DNA of 6,393 bases from Nitrosarchaeum sp. (GTDB lineage: Archaea; Thermoproteota; Nitrososphaeria; Nitrososphaerales; Nitrosopumilaceae): contig JACRND010000054.1 of assembly GCA_016234975.1 (NCBI GenBank), positions 1-6,393 of the forward strand, in the 5' to 3' direction. Under the pieces are notes generated by a model. The model made no database searches. It saw only the letters and a program-made list of their open reading frames with translations, and was not told the origin of the DNA. The position numbers and the translations under genes were made by a program. This document shows positions 1 through 5,803 of the stretch, piece after piece. How positions within the stretch are numbered: the first letter of the stretch is position 1; each line of letters begins with the position of its first letter.

Positions 1-1037
1 GAAGTAAATTTGTCAGGACAACCGTCTTTATCTAAAAGTCCATTAACAGTTTCTGGTTGAGTTGGACATAAATCTAGATTGTCTAGAATACTATCACCGT
101 CAGTGTCTGCAGCAGATTTATCATCTGCAATATGATCAGGACAACCGTCATCATCTTGGAATTTGTTAAAGTTTTCCTTGTCATATGGACATAGATCATT
201 TGGACTTACAATACCATCGCCATCAACATCGCCTGCTATTTTATAATCAACTACATCAGGGCAACCGTCATCATCTTGGAATTTGTTAAAGTTTTCACGT
301 TCTTGAGGACAAGAATCAGAAGAGTCTGGAATTGAATCATAATCAGAATCGATCAAACCAGCAGAACGAAATCCAGCAATTTCTGGACAGCCATCCCAAT
401 CTAATTGACCGTTAAAGTTTTCTGGTTCAGTAATACATGAATCCCATCTGTCTTGAATACCATCGCCATCAGTGTCTGGAAATGTGTACCCCACACCAGT
501 ATCAGAAACTATATCAGGACAACCGTCATCATCTTGGAATTTATTGTAAATTTCTGGAACTGTAGGACATGAATCCAAGTTATCAGAAATTCCATCTCTA
601 TCAGTATCTCTTAAAGAATATGCATTATCAGGACAACCGTCTTTGTCATCAACACCGTTGAATATTTCTGGTTGGTTAGGACAAGAATCTAGAAGATCTG
701 CAATGCCATCTCCATCAGAATCTGCTATTTCCTTACCTACAGAAGGTGACAAGTCAGGACAACCGTCATCATCTTGGAATTTATTGTAAGTTTCTCTAAC
801 CGTAGGACAATTATCAATATGATCTGGAATACCATCAAAATCAGCATCATACCATGGAACAAAGTTAGAAGGACAGCCATCAATTACACCTTGATTATCT
901 TCTTTCAGATTCGGACATTGATCAATGTTGTTTGGGACACCGTCATTGTCATTGTCTTCAACGCCATATACGTTGCCTTGGAACATACCAATAGAAGTAA
1001 TCAAAAGCAGAAATGCTAGGATATGATATTTGTTCAT
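1..1037 (-). CDS. Secreted TSP3-repeat calcium-binding protein B (3' part missing, runs off window)
   Basis: The frame is open from an ATG at 1037 to the window edge: 345 full codons, no stop reached. Residues 1-25 form a signal peptide (MNKYH, then a Leu/Ile-rich core, likely cleavage after VYG). From residue 28 there are eight TSP3-like repeats of about 38-44 residues. Each has an acidic DxDxDGxxDxxDxCP half and an NxFQDDDGCPD-type half with two cysteines. In thrombospondins such Asp-rich repeats bind calcium and Cys pairs make disulfides; the same is inferred here, outside the membrane. No enzyme domain or membrane anchor is visible, but the C-terminus is outside the window. It is a paralogue of the gene immediately upstream, with a near-identical N-terminal module including SNFVPWYD. 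Repeat 5 has CI instead of the usual CP. An AGGTG ribosome-binding site and the 12-bp gap suggest co-transcription. Ligand and cell role are unknown; an S-layer-associated or adhesion role is only a guess. Confidence 0.9.
   Translation of the reverse strand, partial: MNKYHILAFLLLITSIGMFQGNVYGVEDNDNDGVPNNIDQCPNLKEDNQGVIDGCPSNFVPWYDADFDGIPDHIDNCPTVRETYNKFQDDDGCPDLSPSVGKEIADSDGDGIADLLDSCPNQPEIFNGVDDKDGCPDNAYSLRDTDRDGISDNLDSCPTVPEIYNKFQDDDGCPDIVSDTGVGYTFPDTDGDGIQDRWDSCITEPENFNGQLDWDGCPEIAGFRSAGLIDSDYDSIPDSSDSCPQERENFNKFQDDDGCPDVVDYKIAGDVDGDGIVSPNDLCPYDKENFNKFQDDDGCPDHIADDKSAADTDGDSILDNLDLCPTQPETVNGLLDKDGCPDKFT
754..795 (-). repeat. 42-nt exact repeat shared by the two TSP3 genes
   Basis: This stretch, encoding the ETYNKFQDDDGCPD segment, is identical base for base to 2224-2265 in the upstream paralogue. 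It also matches 2944-2984 over 41 bases. A 20-nt core of it recurs exactly at 145, 265, 523, 763, 2233 and 2953. Such identity, including synonymous positions, makes it a likely site for recombination or gene conversion and an assembly hazard. Confidence 0.85.
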
Positions 1038-1051
1038 TCTACTATACACCT
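1038..1051 (-). promoter_or_regulatory. Ribosome-binding site of TSP3 gene B, overlapping the stop of gene A
   Basis: On the minus strand the stop TAG of the upstream gene (1050-1052) is followed by GTGTATAGTAGA and then ATG. The string AGGTG at 1051-1047 matches a Shine-Dalgarno core nine bases before the ATG at 1037. The site straddles the upstream stop codon, so the two paralogues are probably on one mRNA and translated in a coupled manner. The spacing supports the ATG at 1037 as the start. Confidence 0.5.
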
Positions 1052-3470
1052 ATTTTTCAGGACATCCATTATTAGAAATACTTCCTACCTCATATGGACA
1101 TAGATCATTATCGTTGATAATACCATCTAGATCAGCATCATGTTTGTATCGTGATTGTTCTGGAGCAATATCTGGGCAACCGTCGGTGTCTTGGAATTTA
1201 TTGTAAGTTTCTTTGTCATTAGGACACATGTCAACTTCATCGTTTATTCTATCACCATCAGTGTCTATAGCAATTCTACCTGTTGGAACAGTATCTGAGC
1301 AACCGTCATAATCAACGTACTTATTCCAAACTTCCTTTTGTGTTGGACACATATCCATTACATCAGGAACTCCATCACCATCAGAGTCTGGTTGAGTTAT
1401 GTTGCTATCAGGACAACCGTCATCATCTTGGAATCCATTGTAAGTTTCAGCAACTAGGGGACAATCATCAAGTATGTCCTCTATTCCATCATTGTCAGAA
1501 TCTACTACAAATGATTCAAAAATTGTGTCAGGACAACCGTCGTCATCTTGGAATTTATTATAAGTTTCTGGAGCCAATGGACATGCATCTATGGCATCTG
1601 GTAAACCATCCTGATCTCTATCAATACTAGGAATATAACTGTCAGGACAACCGTCTAAATCTAAAATTCCATTAAAAGTTTCAGCCTGATTGGGACAATG
1701 ATCTACTAGATCATTAATTCCGTCATCATCAGAGTCTGGAGCTCCTTTATTGTCTGCAACATAATCTGGGCAACCGTCGGTGTCTTGGAATTTATTGTAA
1801 GTTTCTGGAACAAGTGGACAGATGTCTTTGCTGTTTGCAATACCGTCAAAATCAGAATCAACATCGGTTAGATAAGATGGAATATCTGGACAGCCGTCTG
1901 TATCTTCAAATCCATTATATCTTTCAGGTACTAGTGGACATGCATCAGTAGAATCTAGAACCCCATCAAAATCAGAATCTGATTCTGCAGGATTATCCGG
2001 ACAGCCGTCTGTATCTTGATATCTATTCCATGTTTCAGATGTGGTAGGACATAGATCTAATGAATCTCGAATCCCATCAAAATCAGAATCAACTACAGAA
2101 ACGTCGGGACAACCATCGTCATCTTGATAACCATTAACAACCTCAGGATCTAATGGACATTTATCAGATAGATCAACAATACCATCGCCATCAAAATCCA
2201 AAGAAGACAAACCAGAAATTCCATCAGGACAACCGTCATCATCTTGGAATTTATTGTAAGTTTCTGGAGCCAATGGACATGCATCTATTGTATCCATAAT
2301 TCCATCTCCGTCCCTATCAGTTGTAGAAGCAGTATCCGGACAACCGTCTGTATCCAAAAATCCATTAAATGTTTCTCGTTGAGTTGGACACAAATCGGCA
2401 TAATCATGAATTCCATCGCCATCAGAGTCTGGTGTTTCTCTATTTGAACTGACAAAGTCTGGACAGCCGTCATAATCTTGGAATTTATTATAAGTTTCTT
2501 TTACTGTTGGACATTGATCAATGCTGTTTGGAATTCCATCTTGGTCAGAATCTACATCAGTAGAGTAAGGAGGAATATCTGAACAGCCGTCTGTATCTTC
2601 AAATCCATTGTATCGTTCTGCAACTAGTGGACATGCATCATCTGCATCCATGATCCCATCACCATCAGAATCGTTTAGTTTTCCAGAAAATGAAGGAATT
2701 GAGTCAGGACAGCCGTCATAGTCAGCATAACGATTGAATGTTTCTGGTTCATTGGGACAAGTATCAAATTTATCTGCAATACCATCACCATCAATATCAG
2801 TAAATGTAGTGTCTAATGCAACATCGTGACAGCCATCTTCATCTCTATAACCATTAAAAGTTTCAGGCTCGGTTGGGCAAAAATCAATTTTATCTTCTAT
2901 ACCATCATTATCAGTATCAACAAATGCAGAATCAGTAACACTATCAGGACAACCGTCATCATCTTGGAATTTATTGTAAGTTTCAGCACTTAGGGGACAA
3001 GAATCCAAGTGATCTGGAACTCCGTCCCTATCTCCATCTAAACCAGAACGAAAACTATCAGGACAACCGTCTGTGTCAGCAATTCCGTTAAATGTTTCTG
3101 GCTGAGTCGGACACAAATCTACCACATCAATAAAACCATCGCTGTCAGAATCAGGTATTCCTGAGCCAGTTCCAGGAAGTGAATCAAGACAACCATCATC
3201 ATCTTGGAATCTATTGTAATTCTCTCTTACATTTGGACATTGATCAATATCATCCTCTATTCCATCAAAGTCTTCATCATACCATGGAACAAAGTTAGAA
3301 GGACAGCCGTCAATTGCACCTTCATTATCTTCTTGAAGGTTAGGGCAACTATCAATTTCATCAAGTACGCCATCACGATCTAAATCATGAGTTGCAAATG
3401 CAGGACTGACAGGGACGCTGGTTAATGTAGCTAAAAGTAAGAATAGGAATCCAAGATATATTTTTTTCAA
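1050..3470 (-). CDS. Secreted TSP3-repeat calcium-binding protein A, 806 aa, 20 repeats
   Basis: The start is TTG at 3470. An in-frame TAA lies at 3474-3476, and only this start keeps the signal peptide: KK, then a hydrophobic run at residues 4-17, likely cleavage after AFA at 26. The rest of the protein is 20 TSP3-like repeats (29-806). Repeats 1-19 are 36-42 residues long; the last is a 29-residue cap ending GCPEK. The consensus is DSDxDGIxDxxDxCPxxxETYNKFQDDDGCPD plus a variable Ser/Pro/Thr-rich linker. All 40 cysteines fall in the two fixed positions per repeat. By analogy with thrombospondin type 3 repeats, the Asp clusters should bind many calcium ions and the cysteines form disulfides, giving a rigid extracellular rod; this is inference. 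There is no transmembrane segment after the signal, no sorting motif and no catalytic domain, so it is probably released or held by other surface proteins. It is the first gene of a two-gene unit with paralogue B. Exact function is not recognised. Confidence 0.93.
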   Translation of the reverse strand: MKKIYLGFLFLLLATLTSVPVSPAFATHDLDRDGVLDEIDSCPNLQEDNEGAIDGCPSNFVPWYDEDFDGIEDDIDQCPNVRENYNRFQDDDGCLDSLPGTGSGIPDSDSDGFIDVVDLCPTQPETFNGIADTDGCPDSFRSGLDGDRDGVPDHLDSCPLSAETYNKFQDDDGCPDSVTDSAFVDTDNDGIEDKIDFCPTEPETFNGYRDEDGCHDVALDTTFTDIDGDGIADKFDTCPNEPETFNRYADYDGCPDSIPSFSGKLNDSDGDGIMDADDACPLVAERYNGFEDTDGCSDIPPYSTDVDSDQDGIPNSIDQCPTVKETYNKFQDYDGCPDFVSSNRETPDSDGDGIHDYADLCPTQRETFNGFLDTDGCPDTASTTDRDGDGIMDTIDACPLAPETYNKFQDDDGCPDGISGLSSLDFDGDGIVDLSDKCPLDPEVVNGYQDDDGCPDVSVVDSDFDGIRDSLDLCPTTSETWNRYQDTDGCPDNPAESDSDFDGVLDSTDACPLVPERYNGFEDTDGCPDIPSYLTDVDSDFDGIANSKDICPLVPETYNKFQDTDGCPDYVADNKGAPDSDDDGINDLVDHCPNQAETFNGILDLDGCPDSYIPSIDRDQDGLPDAIDACPLAPETYNKFQDDDGCPDTIFESFVVDSDNDGIEDILDDCPLVAETYNGFQDDDGCPDSNITQPDSDGDGVPDVMDMCPTQKEVWNKYVDYDGCSDTVPTGRIAIDTDGDRINDEVDMCPNDKETYNKFQDTDGCPDIAPEQSRYKHDADLDGIINDNDLCPYEVGSISNNGCPEK
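1053..3386 (-). repeat. Array of 20 TSP3-like coding repeats with a six-repeat superperiod
   Basis: The repeats start at protein residues 29, 67, 107, 145, 185, 225, 267, 307, 348, 385, 425, 461, 498, 538, 579, 617, 657, 695, 736 and 778. From repeat 2 to 18 the motif before the second cysteine alternates strictly between an NK/NR type (even repeats) and an NG type (odd repeats). Repeats 1-6 (nt 2673-3386), 7-12 (1980-2672) and 13-18 (1266-1979) align in register as three blocks. Examples: repeats 7 and 13 share LVxERYNGFEDTDGCxDIP; repeats 8 and 14 share Asn in place of Asp after DGIxN; repeats 12 and 18 share a Trp (ETWN/EVWN). Blocks two and three are offset by 693-702 bp. Confidence 0.88.
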
Positions 3471-3496
3471 ATCTTAAATTTACGTTAAAGATCCAG

Positions 3497-3504
3497 TTAT
3501 TAAA
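3497..3504 (-). promoter_or_regulatory. Candidate TATA box for the TSP3 gene pair
   Basis: The minus strand reads TTTAATAA at 3504-3497, centred about 30 bases before the TTG start at 3470. Archaeal TATA boxes sit about 26-27 bases before the transcription start, so the RNA would begin only a few bases upstream of the TTG. This is a consensus resemblance in AT-rich DNA, not proof. Confidence 0.35.
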
Positions 3505-3578
3505 CTTCACTCTGGAATTGGCTAAAAATAGGAAAAGTTTTGAGAATGATTTTCAAGTCAAACAAAGATCTCGATCAA

Positions 3579-3586
3579 TTTAAGTA
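3579..3586 (+). promoter_or_regulatory. Candidate TATA box for taw1, favouring the ATG at 3608
   Basis: TTTAAGTA at 3579-3586 is centred about 25-26 bases before the ATG at 3608. This is the distance expected if transcription starts at or next to that ATG (a leaderless mRNA). It supports the ATG at 3608 over the in-frame TTG at 3602. No Shine-Dalgarno motif precedes either start. Confidence 0.4.
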
Positions 3587-3607
3587 AACCAAAACAGGAT
3601 TTTGCAT

Positions 3608-4636
3608 ATGAGTTGTTCCGGGGAAACAGTTGAGGATGAAGACAGATTAATACAGATCAAACCTGGAATTTCACAGCAATTAAAAAAAGCAAAATACGGA
3701 GTTGCAGATCATTCCACAGTAGAACTTTGTCACTGGACAAAAAAATCATTCAAACATGAAGGGAGTTGTTACAAGCACAAGTTTTATGGAATTTCCACTC
3801 ATCGCTGCATGGAATTTTCTCCTGCAGGAATGCATTGTGAAAATCGTTGTGTGTATTGTTGGAGGCCAATGGAATTTTATGATTCATTAAAAATGGAACC
3901 AGAAAAAGTTGCAGAACCAAAAGAGATATTGACTAAGCTAATGGAAGAACGAAAAAAATTGATCATGGGGTATTATGGAGATTCTAGAAATGATAAACAG
4001 AGATTAGACGAATCATTATTGCCAAGCCATTATGCCATTTCACTTTCGGGTGAACCAACAATGTATCCCAAGCTTCCAGAATTAATAAAATATCTCAAGT
4101 CTTTAGAAGCAACTAAATCAATTTTTCTTGTAACAAATGGACAAGAACCAGATATGATTCAAAGATTACAAGATGAAGACGCATTACCAACACAGCTATA
4201 TTTATCTACAAATGCTGCAGATTATGATTCATTTTTAAAAATTAATAAACCAAAGTACGATGATTCTTGGCAAAGATGGAATAAAACATTAGAGATGTTA
4301 AAACATCTAGATACAAGAACGGTACTTCGAATTACACTCATAAGAAATTACAATGATCAAAAAGAGATGATTCCTGCTTTTGCATCAATGTTAGAGCAAT
4401 CTAGTCCACATTTTGTTGAAATAAAATCATACATGCACATAGGTCGTTCAACTAACAGATTAGAACATTCAAACATGTTAGAAATGGAGGAGGTAAGAAA
4501 ATTTAGTGAAGAAGTAGCTAAACAGAGTCAAATATTTTCAGTAATGGATGAAAGCCTTGTTTCAAGAATTATGATATTACAAAATAATCAAAGAGTCATT
4601 GATCGTTGGATTCCAGCTTATGCAAATACCAATTAG
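3608..4636 (+). CDS. taw1: TYW1-like 4-demethylwyosine synthase (radical SAM, tRNA-Phe G37)
   Basis: The 342-residue protein matches archaeal TYW1/Taw1, which condenses pyruvate with N1-methylguanosine-37 of tRNA-Phe to give the tricyclic 4-demethylwyosine. The radical SAM motif CENRCVYC supplies Cys77, Cys81 and Cys84 for the 4Fe-4S cluster that cleaves S-adenosylmethionine. Cys41, Cys54 and Cys67, spaced 13 and 13 residues apart and ending ten residues before Cys77, match the second Fe-S cluster ligands of archaeal TYW1. Further family segments are SLSGEPT (145-151), LVTNGQ, LYLSTNA and EIKSYMHIGRS near the C-terminus. There is no flavodoxin domain, as is usual for the archaeal enzyme, so reducing power must come from elsewhere. 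The ATG at 3608 is preferred; a TTG two codons upstream (3602) is possible. The gene stands alone on its strand, and its last 41 bases overlap the convergent pyrophosphatase gene. Confidence 0.95.
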   Translation: MSCSGETVEDEDRLIQIKPGISQQLKKAKYGVADHSTVELCHWTKKSFKHEGSCYKHKFYGISTHRCMEFSPAGMHCENRCVYCWRPMEFYDSLKMEPEKVAEPKEILTKLMEERKKLIMGYYGDSRNDKQRLDESLLPSHYAISLSGEPTMYPKLPELIKYLKSLEATKSIFLVTNGQEPDMIQRLQDEDALPTQLYLSTNAADYDSFLKINKPKYDDSWQRWNKTLEMLKHLDTRTVLRITLIRNYNDQKEMIPAFASMLEQSSPHFVEIKSYMHIGRSTNRLEHSNMLEMEEVRKFSEEVAKQSQIFSVMDESLVSRIMILQNNQRVIDRWIPAYANTN

Positions 4637-5162
4637 AAAATTTTTTTAATGCTTTGTATCTATGAGATAGTTCGTTTTTGTTAGTTAACTCTGCAAATGT
4701 TTTATTTGAATTTTTTGGCATAAAGATTGGATCATACCCCCAACCTTTTCCAGTTTGTATTTTGGAAATATTTCCATAAATTTTTGCTTCGAAAGATTTA
4801 GAGTTTTTATCATCATAAAAAGAAATAATCGAAACAAATTTTGCTTTTCTATTTTGTGTTAAGAGTTGCAAAATTCCTTTGTTACCAATAGTTTTGAAGA
4901 CGTAAGAAGAGTATGGTCCTGGAAATCCATAAAGTGAATCAATAAAAAGTCCATCGTCTTCAATTATTATTGGTTTTTTATATTTTTGAAATGCTTGTGC
5001 TGCTTTTTTTGATGCAATTTCTTTTAGTGAGGATGATTGGATTTCTTCAAGTTCATATTTGAAAAATCCAAGACGGATTCCAAAAGAGTGTAAAATTTTT
5101 TTTGCTTCTTTATATTTCTGATAATCTGAAGAGACAAAAAAGAGATCAAACGACTGTGGCAT
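4596..5162 (-). CDS. rdgB: RdgB/Ham1-family non-canonical purine NTP pyrophosphatase (XTP/dITP)
   Basis: The 188-residue protein belongs to the ITPase/Ham1 family, which hydrolyses dITP, ITP and XTP to the monophosphate and pyrophosphate in the cytoplasm, keeping deaminated purines out of DNA and RNA. Family blocks in order: LFFVSSDYQKYKEA (7-20), ELEEIQS (37-43), EDDGLFIDSLYGFPGPYSSY (68-87, acidic metal and catalytic residues), GKGWGYDPIF (138-147), KTFAEL (154-159) and SHRYKAL (166-172). Length is normal for the family. The ATG at 5162 is chosen because the FVSS block follows it directly and GAGG precedes it by five bases; starts further upstream (to 5225) add a tail coded by the overlapping gene. 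One oddity is Asp13 where the family usually has Asn in the TxNxxK-like nucleotide loop. The start overlaps the end of bud32 by 17 bp (co-transcribed, translationally coupled); the end overlaps taw1. Confidence 0.93.
   Translation of the reverse strand: MPQSFDLFFVSSDYQKYKEAKKILHSFGIRLGFFKYELEEIQSSSLKEIASKKAAQAFQKYKKPIIIEDDGLFIDSLYGFPGPYSSYVFKTIGNKGILQLLTQNRKAKFVSIISFYDDKNSKSFEAKIYGNISKIQTGKGWGYDPIFMPKNSNKTFAELTNKNELSHRYKALKKFSNWYLHKLESNDQ
4637..4647 (+). terminator. Possible T-tract terminator after taw1
   Basis: Directly after the TAG of taw1 comes AAAA and then seven consecutive T (4641-4647). Archaeal RNA polymerase can terminate at U-tracts without a hairpin, and none is seen here. The tract lies inside the convergent pyrophosphatase gene, so its sequence is also constrained by codons on the other strand. 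The call is tentative. Confidence 0.3.
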
Positions 5163-5766
5163 ATCTTCCTCTACTTTCAATGACAGATACCAAGTTTGTA
5201 ATTTTGGCATAGTTTGTGGAACCAACTATAGATTTGTAACCAGATAGGAAATTTTTCCAGGTAGATTCCATTATTTTGGCATGTGCACTGTTTAAAATTT
5301 CTTTGATTAATCTCAAATCTACTGCGTGATCTTCAGACTTGATTGTTTTTTGCGATAAACCAAAATCAATTACATACACTTTGTTTTTGTACAAGATAAA
5401 ATTTGATGTAGTCAAGTCACCATGCATTATGCCATTTTTATGCATCATTCCAACAAGTTTACCAATTTCCTTTGATAATTCAATTATCTTTGAATTGGGT
5501 AAATCATGAACAGGTTTGCCTGGAATTTCTTGCATTATAATAGATGATTTTTTTAAATTAACATAGTAAACAAGTGGTGTTGGAATTCCAAATGATTTTA
5601 CTTCTGAAATTGTTTGGGATTCCTTAATTGTTCTTTGTTTCCTAATTTTTGCATCAAGAATTGAGTTACGGTATCTTTTTGCCTTTCTGATTTTTAGTAT
5701 TACGCGTGAATCATCCCATTGTGTAAGATAGATATCAGCTTCTGCCCCTTTTTTTAGCAATTTCAT
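5146..5766 (-). CDS. bud32: Bud32/PRPK-type kinase-ATPase of the KEOPS complex
   Basis: This is a compact 206-residue atypical protein kinase of the Bud32 (PRPK) family, the KEOPS subunit that binds Kae1 and whose ATPase activity supports t6A37 formation on ANN-decoding tRNAs. Visible features: glycine-poor loop KKGAEADIY (5-13), ATP-anchoring Lys25 (VILKIRKAKRYRN), helix-C glutamate probably Glu49, hinge region MQEIPG (78-83), catalytic loop HGDLTTSN (115-122, Asp117) and DFG (134-136). The typical short C-lobe ends in an Arg-containing tail (ESRGRYATVV). It is a separate gene, whereas some archaea fuse it to kae1. It is probably first in a two-gene transcript with the pyrophosphatase, which it overlaps by 17 bp. 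Kae1 lies upstream on the same strand, but a small opposite-strand gene sits between them. The ATG at 5764-5766 gives the expected family N-terminus. Confidence 0.95.
   Translation of the reverse strand: MKLLKKGAEADIYLTQWDDSRVILKIRKAKRYRNSILDAKIRKQRTIKESQTISEVKSFGIPTPLVYYVNLKKSSIIMQEIPGKPVHDLPNSKIIELSKEIGKLVGMMHKNGIMHGDLTTSNFILYKNKVYVIDFGLSQKTIKSEDHAVDLRLIKEILNSAHAKIMESTWKNFLSGYKSIVGSTNYAKITNLVSVIESRGRYATVV
5163..5175 (-). promoter_or_regulatory. Ribosome-binding site inside bud32 that sets the pyrophosphatase start
   Basis: Reading the minus strand, GTAGAGGAAGAT precedes the ATG at 5162, with GAGG five bases before it. The sequence lies within the last codons of bud32 (ESRGRYATVV). It explains how the downstream gene is translated without its own leader and supports 5162 over the longer upstream alternatives. 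Confidence 0.55.
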
Positions 5767-5803
5767 TAAAATTATAACCTAAGGAATATGATTAAAAGCT
5801 ATC
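5767..5803. promoter_or_regulatory. Short divergent promoter region between bud32 and the PH/GRAM-like gene
   Basis: Only 37 bp separate the two ATGs, so promoters for both directions must lie here or inside the opposing gene. Toward bud32, the minus strand has TTTTAATC centred about 27 bases before its ATG. Toward the small gene, TTATAA at 5772-5777 is centred about 29 bases before the ATG at 5804. Both distances suit leaderless archaeal starts. No convincing Shine-Dalgarno motif precedes either ATG. Confidence 0.4.

Larger units (their letters stand above)
3471..3607. promoter_or_regulatory. Divergent intergenic region between TSP3 gene A and taw1
   Basis: This 137-bp gap separates two genes transcribed away from each other and is the largest non-coding stretch of the window. 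It carries one TATA-like candidate toward each gene, listed separately. I see no tRNA, clear inverted-repeat operator or riboswitch in it. Neither flanking gene has an obvious Shine-Dalgarno sequence at its start, which fits leaderless or nearly leaderless archaeal transcripts. Confidence 0.6.

Noticed and set aside
774..1019. Plus-strand open frame of 81 codons
   Set aside because: It lies opposite the TSP3 gene B in a repetitive region; its low-complexity hydrophobic translation mirrors the repeat codons.
1283..1630. Plus-strand open frame of 115 codons
   Set aside because: It is the antisense shadow of the TSP3 repeats (His/Gln-rich translation with repeat periodicity); no start signal.
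2244..2473. Small open frames on both strands (2244-2447 plus, 2285-2473 minus)
   Set aside because: Both sit inside TSP3 gene A in wrong frames and merely echo the repeat DNA.
1..3386. CRISPR-like or satellite repeat array, given evenly spaced near-identical DNA units of about 110-125 bp
   Set aside because: The units are in frame, vary at many positions and encode a coherent TSP3 repeat; there are no palindromic repeats with unique spacers.
3602..3607. TTG start two codons upstream for taw1
   Set aside because: The ATG at 3608 is a stronger start and sits at leaderless distance from a TATA-like box; the difference is only two residues.
5163..5225. Extended N-terminus for the pyrophosphatase starting at 5225
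   Set aside because: The extra 21 residues lie within the bud32 coding region, do not resemble the family, and the GAGG site points to the ATG at 5162.
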